Of a stretch of 64,000 bases of DNA, positions 9,466 to 17,787 are shown piece by piece. Within the stretch, counting starts at the first letter, position 1. Every line of letters starts with the position of its first letter. Below the pieces are notes generated by a model. That model made no database searches. It had not been told where the DNA came from and saw only the letters and a list, made by a program, of their open reading frames with translations. This stretch comes from Sphingobacterium prati (GTDB taxonomy: Bacteria > Bacteroidota > Bacteroidia > Sphingobacteriales > Sphingobacteriaceae), in the NCBI RefSeq assembly GCF_013167215.1, contig NZ_JABJWY010000034.1:930001-994000 (forward strand). The letters are read 5' to 3'. The position numbers and the translations under genes were made by a program.

Positions 9466-9801
9466 TTAGAACGAAAAATCATCTTTTGAACGACTATCAG
9501 CTTCTTCAGCATACGCATCGTCAAAGTTAGGCTCATAACGTTTTTCGATTACCTCCTGGTTAGACTTAATGTAATTTACAACATCTGTCAAACCTTCCGC
9601 AAACTTCTCAAAATCTTCTTTGTATAAGAAAATCTTATGCTTAATAAACTGTCCATCCTCAAAGCGCTTCTTGCTTTCTGTGATAGTAATGTAGTAATCG
9701 TTCGATCGAGTTGCTTTTACATCAAAAAAATAAGTTCGCTTACCTGCTCTCACCTTTTTTGAAAAAACCTCTTCACGCTCTTTGTTTTCAAAATCTCCCA
9801 T
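9466..9801 (-). CDS. DUF3276 / PUR-family nucleic-acid-binding protein
   Basis: 111-residue protein of the DUF3276 family, widespread in Bacteroidetes and structurally related to the PUR-alpha fold that binds single-stranded nucleic acid. Recognisable by VFSKKVRAGKRTYFFDVKATRSNDYYITITESKK-type core and the FIKHKIFLYKEDFEKF helix-strand unit, with an acidic C-terminal tail (FDDAYAEEADSRSKDDFSF). Its exact role is not established. Confidence 0.85.
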   Translation of the reverse strand: MGDFENKEREEVFSKKVRAGKRTYFFDVKATRSNDYYITITESKKRFEDGQFIKHKIFLYKEDFEKFAEGLTDVVNYIKSNQEVIEKRYEPNFDDAYAEEADSRSKDDFSF

Positions 9802-10035
9802 TGGTTGTTATTTAAGTTTAAAGTAATCTTAATCTTTGATAAATATATAATAATTCATTTTAATACACCAAATAATATTAAAAAAAAAGACAATAAACAG
9901 CAAAAATGATATATTCATTCAACCGACATTGGATAAAAATCAAACAACAAGATTTTTTACCGACGAAATCAGTACATTTACCGAAAATATAAGTTGTATT
10001 ACCTAAAGCGAATATGTATAGTTTATTTGTGCCTC

Positions 10036-10043
10036 TATCTTTG
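10036..10043 (+). promoter_or_regulatory. putative promoter of the LiaF-kinase operon
   Basis: TATCTTTG matches TAnnTTTG, 22 bases before the ATG at 10066; the -33 element is weak. Confidence 0.4.
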
Positions 10044-10065
10044 AGTCATAAATAGTAAAAACATT

Positions 10066-10947
10066 ATGGAAAAAGAACCTATCATACCAAACAGCAATAA
10101 CAGCCGCAATATCGTGGGGGCCATTGTCATCATCGTAGGTATATTCTTATTATTGAATAACCTGAATTTAGGAGACTGGTTTCCGGACTGGTTATTTAGT
10201 TGGCCTACAATATTAATCATTATAGGCTTAGTGATTGGCGTAAACTCCCAATTTCAGAAAAAATCAGCGATTATCCTTTTGATTATTGGCGGCGCCAGTC
10301 TGATTTCCCGAATGATGCGTACGGATTTTGGTTCAGTTACCGTCCCTATTATCATCATTTCGCTTGGGATTTATTTTATCATGAGTAAACGGAAGCCACC
10401 AATGGTTCCGCCGGCTCACCCTAATCCGCCGCAAACCCCCTATGATTGGGATAAACGCGTCAATAGCCCAACAGATACTCCGTCGGACGCCACAGCACCC
10501 AATGCGGACGCGAAACCTTTTAACGAACAATATGGACCAAGCCAACAAGCCTCGCCTAACGCGCAGGCTTTTGGCAGCAAAGAGGACAACTCTTTTCACC
10601 AGTCTTTTGAGGATAGCCTTAATCTGAACACAATTTTTGCGGGCCAAAAGAAGGTAATCTATTCCAAACATTTTAGAGGCGGTAATTTGACCAATGTCTT
10701 TGGAAGTATCGAATTAGATCTAACGAAAGCAGACATTCAACAAGCAATCGTTATCGACACTTTTCAATTATTTGGTAGTGCACGCATTATTATCCCTCCA
10801 CATTGGACGGTATTCAGCAATGTAGCCTCTATCTTAGGGTCTGTTGACGACAGAAGATTCCAGACGATCTACAACCCTGACACAGATAAAAAGATTTATA
10901 TCACTGGCACATGTATTCTGGGCAATTTAACGATAAAAAATGCTTAA
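10066..10947 (+). CDS. LiaF-like membrane protein
   Basis: 293-residue inner-membrane protein. Residues about 10-108 hold four hydrophobic segments of the LiaI/LiaF-like type (NIVGAIVIIVGIFLLLNN and so on); then a proline-rich cytoplasmic linker; then a C-terminal domain like LiaF C-termini (SKHFRGGNLTNVFGSIELD, with DLTKADIQQ). LiaF proteins in Firmicutes repress a cognate envelope-stress kinase. Here it sits three bases upstream of a histidine kinase gene, so an analogous regulatory role is a reasonable inference. Confidence 0.8.
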   Translation: MEKEPIIPNSNNSRNIVGAIVIIVGIFLLLNNLNLGDWFPDWLFSWPTILIIIGLVIGVNSQFQKKSAIILLIIGGASLISRMMRTDFGSVTVPIIIISLGIYFIMSKRKPPMVPPAHPNPPQTPYDWDKRVNSPTDTPSDATAPNADAKPFNEQYGPSQQASPNAQAFGSKEDNSFHQSFEDSLNLNTIFAGQKKVIYSKHFRGGNLTNVFGSIELDLTKADIQQAIVIDTFQLFGSARIIIPPHWTVFSNVASILGSVDDRRFQTIYNPDTDKKIYITGTCILGNLTIKNA

Positions 10948-10950
10948 TAG

Positions 10951-11997
10951 ATGAAAAATAAGTTATCTCTAAGCATTAAAAGTCGATTAATAGGCATTAT
11001 TTGTATATCCGTATTTATCGGCTATCTTGCGTTACAATACTTATTAATGCTGCGTTCTGGTTTTGACTCTCAATTAGCATTTAAAGATTCGCTGATCAAT
11101 AGTGGCGTGATGATGTTTTGCTGTTACGGCATGTCCTCAGCTTTGAATTTCTATACACCGCAACCGCGGGAAATATGGAAAGTGTTGATTATAGGGCTAA
11201 TTATGGCTGCCATTAGCACAGGATTAAGCCGCTTTGTAATGAACTATTTTATCCAGCCCAACTTTATTACACTGCTGGATTTGACACTACCGTTTCGGGG
11301 TATCGTTAATTTCCTTATCCTTACTTCTGTTGCTATTATCAATATAGTATGGAATATTCAGGAAGATAACATCAATAATATCAAACGGAAACAAGAGTCC
11401 GAAAATCTGCTTCGCGAAGCAGAACTCTATAATTTGCGGCAACAGCTGCAGCCACACTTTCTATTTAACAGCTTGAATTCGATCATCGCCCTCATTGGAG
11501 CTAATCCGGATGAAGCGCGTAACATGACATTTCAACTATCTGATTTTTTAAGAGGCACATTGCGAAAGGAAAACAATCAGATTATCACACTGGAGGAAGA
11601 GTTAGACCATCTGCAACTTTATCTTGACATTGAAAAAGTACGCTTCGGTCATCGCTTAAATACCTCCATTTCCTCCTCCGAGGAAATATTTACCACTAAA
11701 TTGCCAGCAATGATCATCCAGCCTTTGGTGGAAAATGCCATAAAGCATGGATTGTACAATATAACGGATCAAGTCGAAATACAAATTAAATGTATCTCAA
11801 ACGAAGGTCAACTTCTTATCCAGATCACGAATCCATTTGATGTAGAAGAACAATCTAAACCCAAAAAAGGAACCGGATTCGGACTCTCCAGTATTCAACG
11901 TAGACTATACCTGCTTTATGGTAGAAATGACCTTCTTGAGACTCAGATTCAGGACAATATATTTACTAGCACCCTAAAAATACCTCAATATGATTAA
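10951..11997 (+). CDS. LytS/YehU-type sensor histidine kinase
   Basis: 348-residue membrane kinase. Four hydrophobic segments in residues 1-135, a coiled linker, then the His_kinase (PF06580-type) region with QPHFLFNSLNSI, phospho-acceptor His169, and an ATPase domain with PLVENAIKHG and GTGFGLSSIQRRL. No large periplasmic sensor domain, so it may sense within the membrane or via its LiaF-like neighbour. It overlaps the response regulator by eight bases. Confidence 0.93.
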   Translation: MKNKLSLSIKSRLIGIICISVFIGYLALQYLLMLRSGFDSQLAFKDSLINSGVMMFCCYGMSSALNFYTPQPREIWKVLIIGLIMAAISTGLSRFVMNYFIQPNFITLLDLTLPFRGIVNFLILTSVAIINIVWNIQEDNINNIKRKQESENLLREAELYNLRQQLQPHFLFNSLNSIIALIGANPDEARNMTFQLSDFLRGTLRKENNQIITLEEELDHLQLYLDIEKVRFGHRLNTSISSSEEIFTTKLPAMIIQPLVENAIKHGLYNITDQVEIQIKCISNEGQLLIQITNPFDVEEQSKPKKGTGFGLSSIQRRLYLLYGRNDLLETQIQDNIFTSTLKIPQYD

Positions 11998-12730
11998 AGT
12001 CGTTATCATTGATGATGAACCACTGGCACGCTCTATTATAGCGGGCTATCTAAAAACCGAAACCGATATTAGCGTCATGGCCGAGTGTGGTGATGGCTTC
12101 GAAGGCGTAAAGGCAATCCAGATACATGAACCCGATCTGGTTTTTCTGGATGTCCAAATGCCTAAACTGACCGGTTTTGAAATGCTCGAACTGGTAGACA
12201 ATCCTCCTGCCATTATTTTTACAACAGCATTTGATGAGTATGCCTTAAAAGCTTTTGAGAAGAATGCCTTGGATTATCTACTAAAACCGGTATCCCCAAT
12301 GCGTTTCAAAAAAGCACTGGAAAAGTTTAGGTCCAGCTATTCCGCCCCTGAGAAAAAGATACAACCCAACTATGAGGTGCTGTCGGCTCAAGACGAAACA
12401 AAGATCGACCGTATCGTTGTAAAAACCGGTACACAGATCAAGATTATCCCTATCGACACCGTTAAATACCTGGAGTCTTATGACGACTATGTAAAAATTC
12501 ATACCAAAGATGGGATGTACCTCAAAAACAAAACCATGGCATTTTTTGAAAAATCCTTGGATCCTAATCAATTTGTACGTATTCATCGGTCGTTTATCAT
12601 CAAAGTAGATCAACTAGCTAAATTGGAACCCTATGAAAAAGACTCTTATATCGCGGCATTGGTATCTGGAGAAAAGCTCAATATCAGTAAATCAGGCTAT
12701 GCCCGACTAAAACAATTGATTGGAATTTAA
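11990..12730 (+). CDS. LytTR-family response regulator
   Basis: 246-residue DNA-binding regulator. Receiver domain residues 1-120 with acidic pocket D8/D9, phospho-acceptor D54 (FLDVQMPK) and K99 (LLKPVSP). C-terminal LytTR domain about 140-245 with YLESYDDYVKIHT and FVRIHRSFIIKVD. Overlap with the kinase gene marks the cognate pair. Its 3' end contains a putative promoter for the following serine hydrolase gene, likely a target. Confidence 0.94.
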   Translation: MIKVVIIDDEPLARSIIAGYLKTETDISVMAECGDGFEGVKAIQIHEPDLVFLDVQMPKLTGFEMLELVDNPPAIIFTTAFDEYALKAFEKNALDYLLKPVSPMRFKKALEKFRSSYSAPEKKIQPNYEVLSAQDETKIDRIVVKTGTQIKIIPIDTVKYLESYDDYVKIHTKDGMYLKNKTMAFFEKSLDPNQFVRIHRSFIIKVDQLAKLEPYEKDSYIAALVSGEKLNISKSGYARLKQLIGI

Positions 12731-12746
12731 ACATTGCGTAGATTTG
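12716..12746 (+). promoter_or_regulatory. putative promoter of the serine hydrolase gene
   Basis: TTG (12716-12718), twenty bases, then TAGATTTG (12739-12746), inside the 3' end of the regulator gene; only nine bases separate the box from the ATG at 12756. Confidence 0.5.
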
Positions 12747-12755
12747 TGCCTAACA

Positions 12756-14204
12756 ATGATTATGAAACATTTTTATACTACAATATTGTTGGGCATCACA
12801 TCTTACTCCTTTGCCCAGACAAATCAAGCAGAACAAGTCAACAAAGGGGTGTATAATAAATTGGAATTTTTCATCAATTCCCAGATGACTGACTCTGCCT
12901 ATAATCTTGCGAGTGATTTCTATAAACAACAATATAGCCTTCCAAAATTCACACAGATGTTAACGCAGATCTACCCCTTGGGAAGGGTAAAAAGTTCTGA
13001 AATCATCCGTTTTGAAAAAGGTGCAGCAACCTATCGTTTAGATTTTGATAGCCAGACTTATCAAGTATTATTTGCTACAGACTCAACGCTAAAATTTAAC
13101 ACCTTACATTTCAGCCAACTGAACAAACCTGCTACCGACACAAGTATTCACGAACAACCGATCGAGAAAGCCATCATTTCAAAAGCCGTTGACAAAGATG
13201 ACTTTTTCATTGATTCCGTTGCAAATTCTTACCTCAAGCAACAAAACACACAGTCCCTCGCAATAGGTATTATCAAAAATGGACAGGCCAAGAGCTATTT
13301 TTACGGCGAGACAGCACAGGGTAACCAGACATTACCAACAAAGGCTTCACTTTACGAAATCGGCTCGCTCAGTAAAGTCTTCACCGCGATCTTATTGTCA
13401 AATCTCGTGGAGGAGGGAACAATAACATTGGATCAGCCCATATCCTTATTTCTTCCGGATACACTCAAAAAAAATCAAGACTTGGCTAAAATAACCTTTC
13501 AAATGCTGGCCAACCATACGTCCGGATTCCCCCGACTTCCGGACAACTTTGAAAAAGTAAAGGGCTACAGTGAAACTGACCCATACAAAGGATACGATAA
13601 AAAAGCACTCTATAGCTATTTATCCAGCTTCAAAAATCAGAAAGAACCAGGACAGGAGTACGAGTACAGCAATTTGGGGTATGCAATACTGGGTGATATC
13701 ATCTGTGATATCTATCAAAAGCCATACGACCAAATTGTCCGTGATATCATCTGCAAACCGCTCGAAATGAATAATACCTTCCAGGTATTAGATCCTAGGA
13801 GAAAGGATACTTTTAAAGTATACAACAAAGAAGGACGAGAAGTAAATTCTTGGTCTTTCGACTCCTTCGCCGCGGCTGGCGGACTAAAATCGACCGTGGA
13901 AGATCTACTTAAATTTGCTAATGCACAGTTTAAAATGCCACAGAGCCCGTTGGAGAATGCGATGGCGAATACCAAATTATTTACCTTCTTTCTTCCGCCA
14001 GATACGGATTTGGGATTGGCCTGGCATATGAACCTCCTCGGTGATCTTACTTTTTATTGGCACAATGGCGGGACCGCAGGAAGCAGTTCTTATCTAGCCT
14101 TATCCCCAGATAAAAAAAGTGCCGTAGTCATACTGGCAAATGCAGCAATCGCTGTCGACAACCAAGGAAAAAGTATTTTGAACTACTTGTTACATTCGAA
14201 TTAA
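12756..14204 (+). CDS. serine hydrolase, beta-lactamase/penicillin-binding-protein family
   Basis: Exported hydrolase. I prefer the start at 12756 (or 12762) over the upstream ATG at 12720 because it gives a clean signal peptide (KHFYTTILLGITSYSFAQ) and lies just after a promoter box. The first 100 mature residues resemble a DUF3887-type domain; the remainder is a class C beta-lactamase-like domain with SxxK in EIGSLSKVFTAILL, the YxN motif in YEYSNLGYAILGD and HNGGTAGSSS as the HxG-type motif. Such proteins include esterases and peptidases; genuine beta-lactamase activity is not implied. Genetic link with the kinase-regulator pair suggests envelope function. Confidence 0.87.
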   Translation: MIMKHFYTTILLGITSYSFAQTNQAEQVNKGVYNKLEFFINSQMTDSAYNLASDFYKQQYSLPKFTQMLTQIYPLGRVKSSEIIRFEKGAATYRLDFDSQTYQVLFATDSTLKFNTLHFSQLNKPATDTSIHEQPIEKAIISKAVDKDDFFIDSVANSYLKQQNTQSLAIGIIKNGQAKSYFYGETAQGNQTLPTKASLYEIGSLSKVFTAILLSNLVEEGTITLDQPISLFLPDTLKKNQDLAKITFQMLANHTSGFPRLPDNFEKVKGYSETDPYKGYDKKALYSYLSSFKNQKEPGQEYEYSNLGYAILGDIICDIYQKPYDQIVRDIICKPLEMNNTFQVLDPRRKDTFKVYNKEGREVNSWSFDSFAAAGGLKSTVEDLLKFANAQFKMPQSPLENAMANTKLFTFFLPPDTDLGLAWHMNLLGDLTFYWHNGGTAGSSSYLALSPDKKSAVVILANAAIAVDNQGKSILNYLLHSN

Positions 14205-14225
14205 AAGCAAGGCAGTATATATCTG

Positions 14226-14257
14226 AGCTATATCGAAACAACGATATAGCTTTTTTT
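14226..14257 (+). terminator. terminator of the serine hydrolase gene
   Basis: Ten-base stem AGCTATATCG/CGATATAGCT (14226-14235, 14242-14251) with seven T residues at its 3' edge. Confidence 0.8.
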
Positions 14258-14274
14258 GTTGTAATAAAAACGAT

Positions 14275-14282
14275 TAACTTTG
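14275..14282 (+). promoter_or_regulatory. putative promoter of the 2-hydroxyacid dehydrogenase gene
   Basis: TAACTTTG matches TAnnTTTG, with TTTG at 14255-14258 sixteen bases upstream, overlapping the preceding terminator tail. Confidence 0.45.
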
Positions 14283-14335
14283 ACTAACGCCGGGACACAT
14301 CCGGTCGTTTTATTTTTATTTGCAACAGCTTTTAC

Positions 14336-15310
14336 ATGAAGATATTTATTACAAAAAAAATTCCACAAAAAGGTATAGATTTATTAAGAGCTTCAGGACA
14401 TGAAGTCACTGTACACGAATCAATCAATCCACTCTCCCCTGCAGAACTAATACAAGCCGGACAACAGGCGGACTACATATTGAATGGTGGAATGCAAAAG
14501 TTCGATGCGGATTTTTTCAAAAACTGTCCTAACCTTAAAGCACTATCCCTAATGAGTGTTGGGTATGATAACGTTGATATTTCCGCAGCAACCCAATACG
14601 GCATACCAGTCAGCAACACTCCAGGTGTGCTTTCTGGAGCAACAGCTGATGTTGCCTTCCTATTGATGCTAGCTGTTTCTAGAAAAGCCTTTTTTAATCA
14701 CAAACAGATTCTTCAGGGACAATGGAAAGGTTTTGACCCAACTGCTCATTTAGGCATTGAACTCAACAACAAAACATTAGGAATCTATGGCTTGGGACGG
14801 ATCGGTTTTGAATTTGCACGAAAAGCAAGAGCCGCCTATAACATGGAAATCATCTATTATAACCGTGGGCGCAATTTGGAAGCCGAACAAACCCTAGGCG
14901 CTAGATATGTCAATTTTGATAATCTGTTAACTCAAAGTGACGTCCTTTCCATTCATGCCGCACTTACTGCGGAGACAGCCAATAGATTCAATCAGGATAC
15001 ATTTAAACGCATGAAAAATACGTCGATCCTGATCAACACTGCACGCGGAGGATTAGTGAAACAAGAAGATTTAGCGAAAGCGCTGCGTGAAGGAGAATTA
15101 TGGGGAGCTGGGCTTGATGTGACAAACCCCGAACCAATGACACCTGACGACCCGCTATTGAATCTTGAAAATGTCTGTATTCTTCCGCATATTGGATCTG
15201 CAACAGTGGAAACCAGGGACAACATGGCTTTAATGGCGGCAAGCAATTTATTAGCAGCGATCAAAGGTGAAAAGATGCCTCAAACAATCAATCCCGAAGT
15301 ATACTTATGA
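14336..15310 (+). CDS. D-isomer-specific 2-hydroxyacid dehydrogenase (glycerate/glyoxylate type)
   Basis: NAD(P)-dependent cytoplasmic oxidoreductase, 324 residues. Substrate domain N-terminal with SLMSVGYDNVDI; nucleotide fold with LGIYGLGRIGFEFARKA; active-site Arg in NTARGGLV, and catalytic His in LPHIGSATVETR. Closest general match is glyoxylate/hydroxypyruvate reductase, but the substrate is not fixed by sequence. Its TGA overlaps the ATG of a 50-codon gene. Confidence 0.9.
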   Translation: MKIFITKKIPQKGIDLLRASGHEVTVHESINPLSPAELIQAGQQADYILNGGMQKFDADFFKNCPNLKALSLMSVGYDNVDISAATQYGIPVSNTPGVLSGATADVAFLLMLAVSRKAFFNHKQILQGQWKGFDPTAHLGIELNNKTLGIYGLGRIGFEFARKARAAYNMEIIYYNRGRNLEAEQTLGARYVNFDNLLTQSDVLSIHAALTAETANRFNQDTFKRMKNTSILINTARGGLVKQEDLAKALREGELWGAGLDVTNPEPMTPDDPLLNLENVCILPHIGSATVETRDNMALMAASNLLAAIKGEKMPQTINPEVYL

Positions 15311-15459
15311 CACGTCAATTTTTTCAGTTCCTAAATAAGCTAAATAAAGCGATACTCCCCAAGTATGGGACAAAAGACCCCTTGAAACTAAAAAAGTACC
15401 AGCAGGCCATATTAGCCTACCGGTACTTTATTCTTATCCGGGCTTTGAAAGATGATTAA
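15307..15459 (+). CDS. 50-residue small protein (Bacteroidetes 'SsrA-binding'-like)
   Basis: ATG at 15307 overlaps the dehydrogenase stop (ATGA), TAA at 15457-15459. The product begins MTRQFFQFLNKLNKAILPKY and ends with an aromatic-rich, basic segment YRYFILIRALKDD. Very similar short proteins occur in many Bacteroidetes and are often labelled SsrA-binding protein although they are much shorter than true SmpB; their real function is unknown. Its stop overlaps the stop of the convergent MscS gene by two bases. Tight coupling and the recognisable family pattern support a real gene. Confidence 0.75.
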   Translation: MTRQFFQFLNKLNKAILPKYGTKDPLKLKKYQQAILAYRYFILIRALKDD

Positions 15460-16322
15460 GCATCTGTTTTGACCGGACCCTTTGGATCATTTGTATTCGA
15501 GACGATGCTAATCTGTGCCGGATTGGGTGCTACACTAATGTTATTGCGTTCCAGTTCAAGCATAATTTTTTCTTGCATGGAATTGCGTGCTGGCCAATAA
15601 TGCTCACGCTTTGTCCATGCTCTTACCGTCAACACAATGGAATTCGTTCCCAATTCTTTAACAAATACCGTAGGTTCAGGTGCATTCAGCACAGTTTCAT
15701 TAGAACGCAGCACGCTGAGTATAATGTCCTTTGCGTCCTTCACATTCTTATCGTATGATATGCTCACGGTGTATTCAAACATCCGTTGAACGATTTTTGT
15801 GTAGTTCTTGATCACTGAATTGGCTAATGGGCCATTCGGGCTGAAGATTCTTACACCATCATCACCGATCAATGTCGAGTATAAAATATCAATTCGCTCT
15901 ACTGTCCCTGAAGTACCATTGGCGCTTGATATATAATCTCCGACTTCAAATGGTCTAAACATTAAAATCAATACCCCGCCCGCAAAATTACTTAGACTCC
16001 CTTGAAGTGCCATACCAACGGCCAATCCGAAGGCAGACAAGGCCGCAATAAATGAAGTTGTCTGTATACCAATTTGACTGGCCACGGTCAACATTAACAT
16101 CACCCACATAACGATCTTTACAATGCTGGAGATAAATGCGCGGATTGATGGATCTACATTCCTCTTTTCAAAACGCTTATGCAATAACCGATTGACTAAG
16201 TCAATAACGTATTTGCCAATAATTAATAAAATAACACCACCAATAATACCTGGTATTGAATCAATAACAATATCAGTCAATCGCTCGAACCTAGTCCCTA
16301 GGCTATTTAAATTACTTTCCAT
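15456..16322 (-). CDS. small-conductance mechanosensitive channel (MscS family)
   Basis: Inner-membrane channel that opens on hypo-osmotic stress. 288 residues: three hydrophobic helices in the first 120 residues, pore-helix pattern SAFGLAVGMALQGSLSNFAGGVLIL, then the MscS beta domain starting RPFEVGDYI, and a C-terminal alpha/beta domain. Length and layout match the minimal E. coli MscS type. Monocistronic, convergent with the small gene at 15307. Confidence 0.95.
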   Translation of the reverse strand: MESNLNSLGTRFERLTDIVIDSIPGIIGGVILLIIGKYVIDLVNRLLHKRFEKRNVDPSIRAFISSIVKIVMWVMLMLTVASQIGIQTTSFIAALSAFGLAVGMALQGSLSNFAGGVLILMFRPFEVGDYISSANGTSGTVERIDILYSTLIGDDGVRIFSPNGPLANSVIKNYTKIVQRMFEYTVSISYDKNVKDAKDIILSVLRSNETVLNAPEPTVFVKELGTNSIVLTVRAWTKREHYWPARNSMQEKIMLELERNNISVAPNPAQISIVSNTNDPKGPVKTDA

Positions 16323-16454
16323 ATGTTTTTTATATTTTCACATTTTTTGAAACAAGGATCATTCCAACATCTACATTGGATACGCAAAATTTCAAATCGT
16401 TGAAAAATACCACAAAACAACAAATTAACACCACGATAAAAAGGATATTTAAGC

Positions 16455-16462
16455 TAACTTTG
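16455..16462 (+). promoter_or_regulatory. putative promoter of the AraC-type regulator
   Basis: TAACTTTG matches TAnnTTTG; the ATG follows after only four bases, so the transcript would begin at or next to the start codon. Confidence 0.4.
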
Positions 16463-16466
16463 TATT

Positions 16467-17333
16467 ATGAATAGAAAAAACACCATTCCTATTATAGATA
16501 GCTGTAGTCTTGACCTCAACAATAAAACAACTATCCATATTGATGATTTAAGTAAATATGTCATTAAACACGATAATATGGTGTTTCCTCACAAGCATAA
16601 TTTTTTTCATTTTGTATTATTTACGAAAGGTTCAGGTAGTCATATTATTGATTTCAATCACTATAGAGTCCAACCTTTTCAGATTTATTTTATGGTCCCC
16701 GGTCAGGTACATACCTGGAATTTTGCAGGTGATGAAGAAGGTTATGTGGTCAATTTTTCGACAGACTATTTCCAATCCTTTTTGTTACGTACGGACTATC
16801 TAGAGCGTTTCAGTTTCTTACAGGGTAAAATTGAACATTTAATTTTTGAATTAGAGGAGTCTTGCCGTGCTCAGGCAACGAATATCCTTGATGAAATTCT
16901 GGCAGCCAAGTCCACAGGTCTATCTGAAGACTATATTCGTACGCTGTTGCTCCAATTTTTATTGTATGTTTCTATATGTTCGGAAAAAGAGCAAAAAGAA
17001 GGTAGCAATCCTTATAATCATAAAATATTCAATAGCTTTCAACAATTGGTCGAGCAACAGTTTAAATCTACCAAATTACCGAGTATATATGCCGATCAAC
17101 TTTTTATCACAGCCAATCACCTGAATGCGATCTGTAAATCCTATATCGGTCAGTCCGCGGGCGAGATCATCCGCAACCGGATTGTCCTTGAAGCAAAACG
17201 TCTGTTGATTAATAAAAATTTAAATATTACTGAAATTGCAAATGAACTGCAGTTTAAAGACAACTCTTATTTTACCAAATTTTTCAAAAAATCAACTGAT
17301 CTCACACCTGAAGAGTTCAGAAAACAATTATAA
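16467..17333 (+). CDS. AraC-family transcriptional regulator
   Basis: 288-residue regulator. N-terminal cupin-like ligand domain (HKHNFFHFVLFTKGSGSHIIDF, then YFMVPGQVHTWNF) and a C-terminal double helix-turn-helix with FITANHLNAICKSYIGQSAGEII and LNITEIANELQFKDNSYFTKFFKK. The ligand is unknown. It is followed after two bases by a DUF983 gene, so they are probably cotranscribed. Confidence 0.92.
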   Translation: MNRKNTIPIIDSCSLDLNNKTTIHIDDLSKYVIKHDNMVFPHKHNFFHFVLFTKGSGSHIIDFNHYRVQPFQIYFMVPGQVHTWNFAGDEEGYVVNFSTDYFQSFLLRTDYLERFSFLQGKIEHLIFELEESCRAQATNILDEILAAKSTGLSEDYIRTLLLQFLLYVSICSEKEQKEGSNPYNHKIFNSFQQLVEQQFKSTKLPSIYADQLFITANHLNAICKSYIGQSAGEIIRNRIVLEAKRLLINKNLNITEIANELQFKDNSYFTKFFKKSTDLTPEEFRKQL

Positions 17334-17335
17334 CT

Positions 17336-17761
17336 ATGGAAGAAGTTAAATACGAATTATCCGAATTCAAAGCGGCATGGCAGGCAAAATGTCCAAGATG
17401 TAGAGTCGGTCATGTATACAAAGGTCCGGCCTACGGTTTAAAGGTGCAAAAAATGAATAGCCACTGCGAATACTGTGGTCTTCGTTACGAGCGTGAGCCA
17501 GGCTATTTTTATGGAGCAATGTACGTAACCTATGCATTCGCAATTGCCGAGATGGTAACGGCTTGTATGGCAACTTACATTCTTACGGGAAATGATTCAT
17601 CGTTTGTACTTTATGCAACAGTTGCCATATTAAGTGTGGTCTTGATGTCACCATTCAATTACCGTTATTCGCGTGTCATTTTGATGTATTGGCTGACGCC
17701 GGGATTACGTTATGATCCGAATGTCAAAAAGAAAGAAGTTGGTGTAAAAGCTTCTACATAA
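17336..17761 (+). CDS. DUF983 membrane protein
   Basis: 141 residues: N-terminal zinc-ribbon-like cysteines CPRCRVGHVY and CEYCGLRYEREPGYFYGAM, then two membrane helices. DUF983 proteins are small inner-membrane proteins of unknown role. The gene lies between an AraC regulator and a cysteine desulfurase on the same strand. Confidence 0.85.
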   Translation: MEEVKYELSEFKAAWQAKCPRCRVGHVYKGPAYGLKVQKMNSHCEYCGLRYEREPGYFYGAMYVTYAFAIAEMVTACMATYILTGNDSSFVLYATVAILSVVLMSPFNYRYSRVILMYWLTPGLRYDPNVKKKEVGVKAST

Positions 17762-17787
17762 ACGTCATTATACCTACCTTTATACGG

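Noticed and set aside
12720-12755. longer start for the serine hydrolase at 12720
   Set aside because: It would place twelve non-signal residues before the signal peptide and span a promoter box.
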